Translations under genes and position numbers: made by a program | Notes under the pieces: model-generated | Told to the model about the DNA's origin: nothing | The model's database searches: none | The model's input: the letters and a program-made list of their open reading frames with translations, nothing else | Shown here: piece after piece, positions 60,901 to 64,000 of the stretch | How positions within the stretch are numbered: position 1 is the stretch's first letter | Layout: each line of letters opens with the position of its first letter | Assembly (NCBI GenBank): GCA_013400975.1 | Contig: WBMZ01011735.1 | Span: 1-64,000 of the forward strand | Origin: Atrichornis clamosus | Lineage: Eukaryota > Chordata > Aves > Passeriformes > Menuridae | Reading direction: 5' to 3' | Length of the DNA: 64,000 bases

Positions 60901-61066
60901 TCCAGAACACATCCTCTCCATGGCACCTTGGAGATGTACCAGGTGTTGCTCTTGATATCTGCTTGCAAATACCAGAGAGAAAGGCTGGCCTGCAAGAGTG
61001 TGTTCTCCTCACCTGCCCCATTGCTCAGGGTCAGCGCTAGACCAGGGCATCTCTGTGTGTCACAGG
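57976..61066. other. Intergenic, no gene seen
   Basis: No gene recognised. Frames of 130-135 codons at 59,052-59,456 and 60,723-61,115 (minus) overlap other frames and lack domains. Confidence 0.5.
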
Positions 61067-61089
61067 TATCTCCTCTGTGAGAGGAGATA
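61067..61089. repeat. Short hairpin, 10-bp perfect arms
   Basis: TATCTCCTCT (61067-61076) and AGAGGAGATA (61080-61089) around a GTG loop. There is no T-run or other context to assign a role. A single hairpin of this size can occur by chance in 64 kb. Confidence 0.45.
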
Positions 61090-64000
61090 GTGGACGACAT
61101 AAGTATGAAAGACAAGGGGTATCACAGGAGGAACCTGACCCCTTCCAGGAAATCTGTGCCTGAATACGGCCTCAAGGATGGCCAATACACCAACTCACAC
61201 GGATGTTCTGGACATTCATCACCACTACTGCTGTTTGCTGCCCCAGGCACTAACTAGCTCAGCTCCTGCCAGAATTAAGAGTGGCCTACAAAGCTCTCTG
61301 TCTCCACAGCCACTAATAATGATCCACCCATGTTCAATTGCCCAAAATTTATGTGGTATGGATGGTGGTATGTTGGCACTCCTACTTTGGTAGCCAAGCA
61401 CATCATGTATTTTACAGTTCATTTCAATCTCCAAGGTAACTAATGCTGATTTATGTCCTTCCACTGTGAAGTCCTAGTCTTCTGGTGTCAAAATGGCAGG
61501 CCTGCTCCCAGGATGGTAACGGGACTAGACATAAGCACAGTCAGCTTGCCACAATGCATGTCTTTCACTTGCCTTAATATCTTTACAGGGCAAAAAATAA
61601 AGCCTATTCATAGCCTGCCCCTAAAACCTTTTCAATCCTTCCTAACAGAGGCAGTGTGGTAAAAAAAGCAATGGGTGTAGGAACAGCATCAACAGCTGTT
61701 GGACTCTAAGTTGTAGAGTCCAGTCTCTCTGATATCACTAGTCAGCTGAAGTCAGAGTGTGGTGTTGAGTCTGGTGGCATTTTTGGGATGGAGGCCTCAG
61801 ATGGAGGCACCCCTATGCACCCCTGCTGCCCATAAGGACCCTCGCTCTGTTCTTGGAGCCACTTGTGCAGAGCCACACCAGACGACTGAGGCTCCCAGTC
61901 TGGGGAACATGGGTGGGGGTTCTCTGGGACTGTTTTTCGTAGCTTTGCTGTGCTACATTCCCAATGCAGCACAGCCATGAGCATTTAGGCAGCATTGTGC
62001 TTGAAGGAATTTTTAATCCAGTCCAGCTAATACAAATCTCTTGACTTTCTCCCTTGACACTATTGCTGTGTGAATAGATGGTTAGGAAAACAGAAAAACA
62101 TCAAACAAGCTATAGGAACTTCCTTGGTAGGTCAGGCAAAAGCCTTTCCATTGTAAGCAAAGCAAAGATACCGAGAGGCATTTCTCGGGTATGTGCTCCC
62201 AGCTTTCTGGCCACTGGCTGCTCAGGGACATTCTGTTCCAATCACAATCCAGTCTGCACCTCCTGGCACTGCTTTGGTTACACATAACATTATAATTACA
62301 ACGACTCCTGGGATTGCAAGAATGGATGGACGCTTTGCTGTGTTTATCAGCAGAAAGACAGTTGAAGGCAGTCTTGTTTGTGAGCTTGGCATGCAGGTTT
62401 CATTCCCTGCAACAGGGAAAAGATGGGAACAGTCAGAGTTTAACAGAAAAATAGAATAGTCATAGGGAAAGAAACAGAAAAAAATTTATCTGATGAATTT
62501 TGCATCTGTTCTAACTTATGGACTATACTCTTGTGTTGACTGGTTGCCTCAGATTCAATATTCAAATGTAATGCATGAATTATTTCTAACTCCAGCCTGG
62601 TAAATATCAACTATCTGCTGCTCAGACTGTCTAAGCAGATACGTTGCCAGGCCGAAGTGAATTCATTAACCAGCAACAGTAAAAGCATTTATAGAACAGG
62701 AATCATCATCAGAGGAGGGAATTAAGACATCCCAAAGTGCAAGCAAACATACCCTGACATTTCCTCAGTAGAAAAATTAGTCAACAAATTATGAACTCCT
62801 GAACTGATCTGTGTCCTCTCAGCTTGGTCTCCCTAATCGTAAGCTGGAAGAAGCCTTCACCCGAGCAGGCTGAAAACATCTGCACAACAGAAGCTTTTCC
62901 CTGCACATCCACCCGCCTCCATTTTCCCAGTTGCTGGGCTTGTATGAGAGAGTAGTCAGTGCAGCAGTGCAGCAGCTCCCTCTCAGGTGCCTATCCATAT
63001 GGCTTTATTGACAAAGTGTCTGCATGTCCTACATGTCCAGACATTTTGGTGAAGGTCACGTGGTGGGTGTGACTCTAAGTCACTGAGTCTTTTGCCTGAG
63101 TTTATCCTTCATGCTCAAGTGCTTCCCACAATTCAAAATAGAGTCCCAGAGACACGGCCCTTTTCATAGCCTAAATGTTCTGTAGCATGCTTTTTTAATT
63201 AGATGGTAAAGAAAACAAAATGATTCCTTCCTTCTTGCTCATATGGTTCTCCTTAGAGCCACCTTTTATTCCACTATCCCTATTCCTTCTCCTCCCCTTC
63301 CTCTAAAACAAACTTTCCTCATTTTGCTCCCAGCACCATTTCCAGCAGTAGTGCCTGCTTCCAGAAAGCAGCACTGCCCCTCTCTTCCTGTATTTCAGAC
63401 TTGAGAGACAGACTAGCTTGGTGAGACCTTTATAACAGAATTTTTTTCCAGTACAAATTGCAGCTTGAATTATTCCTTGTACTTGCAGCTGCCAGTGGAC
63501 TTTGCAAGGCGCCCAGGAAGTGTGACAGCAGGTCAGGGCACCTCAAGGAGCCAGTGGTTTTATTTGCATCTTGCTACAAGTGTGATGGTACCAATTCTGA
63601 GTCGCTTCCTTTGCCTGCCCTGCCATCTCAGCTGTGCTTCACAGGGATATTATCAAGATTTCTTGTGCCAACTACACCAAGAGTCGCCATAATCTGCTTT
63701 TCTTAGGGCAGAAGCACTTTTGAAGATCCTAGCAGAGAAATATGTTTCTTAGTCCTCAGGTGGTAAGAGTGGTCCAGAGTAGGTTCCCCAGCTGATGTTT
63801 TTCTCAGAACTAGGTTTGTTTAAAAATGAATGGTTTAAGTTCAGTCACCTAAAGCCCCTGAGGGAATACATTCCTACAATCAATGAGAAAGCTGGGTCAG
63901 AATTAAAAATTAGGAGTGGAACTGTGCATGTAAATGTAAGAAAAGGAGGAACAGGTGGAAAACCAGAACATCAGTGCCTCTTGCTGAAAGCCAGAATTTC
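61090..64000. other. Intergenic to the right edge, no gene seen
   Basis: No coding exon, repeat family or RNA gene recognised. Pyrimidine-rich runs occur near 63,220-63,310. Confidence 0.5.

Overview
The window is vertebrate nuclear DNA, most likely from a bird. It carries one recognisable coding exon followed by a very long gene-poor stretch. The bird call rests on the CR1 LINE copies, which end in the ATTCTATGATT-type 3' tail, on a solo-LTR family, and on sparse interspersed repeats. The species cannot be resolved from the sequence.

Region 1 (about 1-1,160) holds the first coding exon of GALNT15, a Golgi polypeptide N-acetylgalactosaminyltransferase, on the minus strand at 350-894. It ends at a clean GT donor. 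A CpG-rich island (1-620) covers the 3' half of this exon and the start of intron 1, so it lies downstream of the start codon. The catalytic exons lie beyond the left edge.

Region 2 (about 1,160-64,000) is DNA upstream of GALNT15 with no coding gene I can support. Its open reading frames are short, mutually overlapping and unlike any family I recognise. In human the neighbour upstream of GALNT15 is ANKRD28, transcribed away from it (from memory). No ANKRD28 exon was recognised here. One short candidate exon on the plus strand (43,890-44,001) has good splice signals and no identified parent gene.

The structure in the desert is mostly repeats and foldbacks. There is a decayed CR1-type LINE of about 1.6 kb (33,540-35,125). 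There are two independent solo LTRs of one family (42,112-42,499 and 47,673-48,055), both on the minus strand and each flanked by its own perfect 5-bp target duplication. A minus-strand CR1 is inserted inside a plus-strand CR1 (49,665-50,432), and the two share a 73-bp inverted patch. Several palindromic, MITE-like or hairpin elements also occur (4.2, 8.4, 15.2, 29.2, 30.7, 53.9 and 56.8 kb), with one strong G-quadruplex motif (36.15 kb). I found no tRNA, rRNA, CRISPR array or intact mobile-element gene. The most unusual items are the nested CR1 pair with its shared patch, the compound foldback at 53.9 kb, and the paired hairpins at 4.2 kb.
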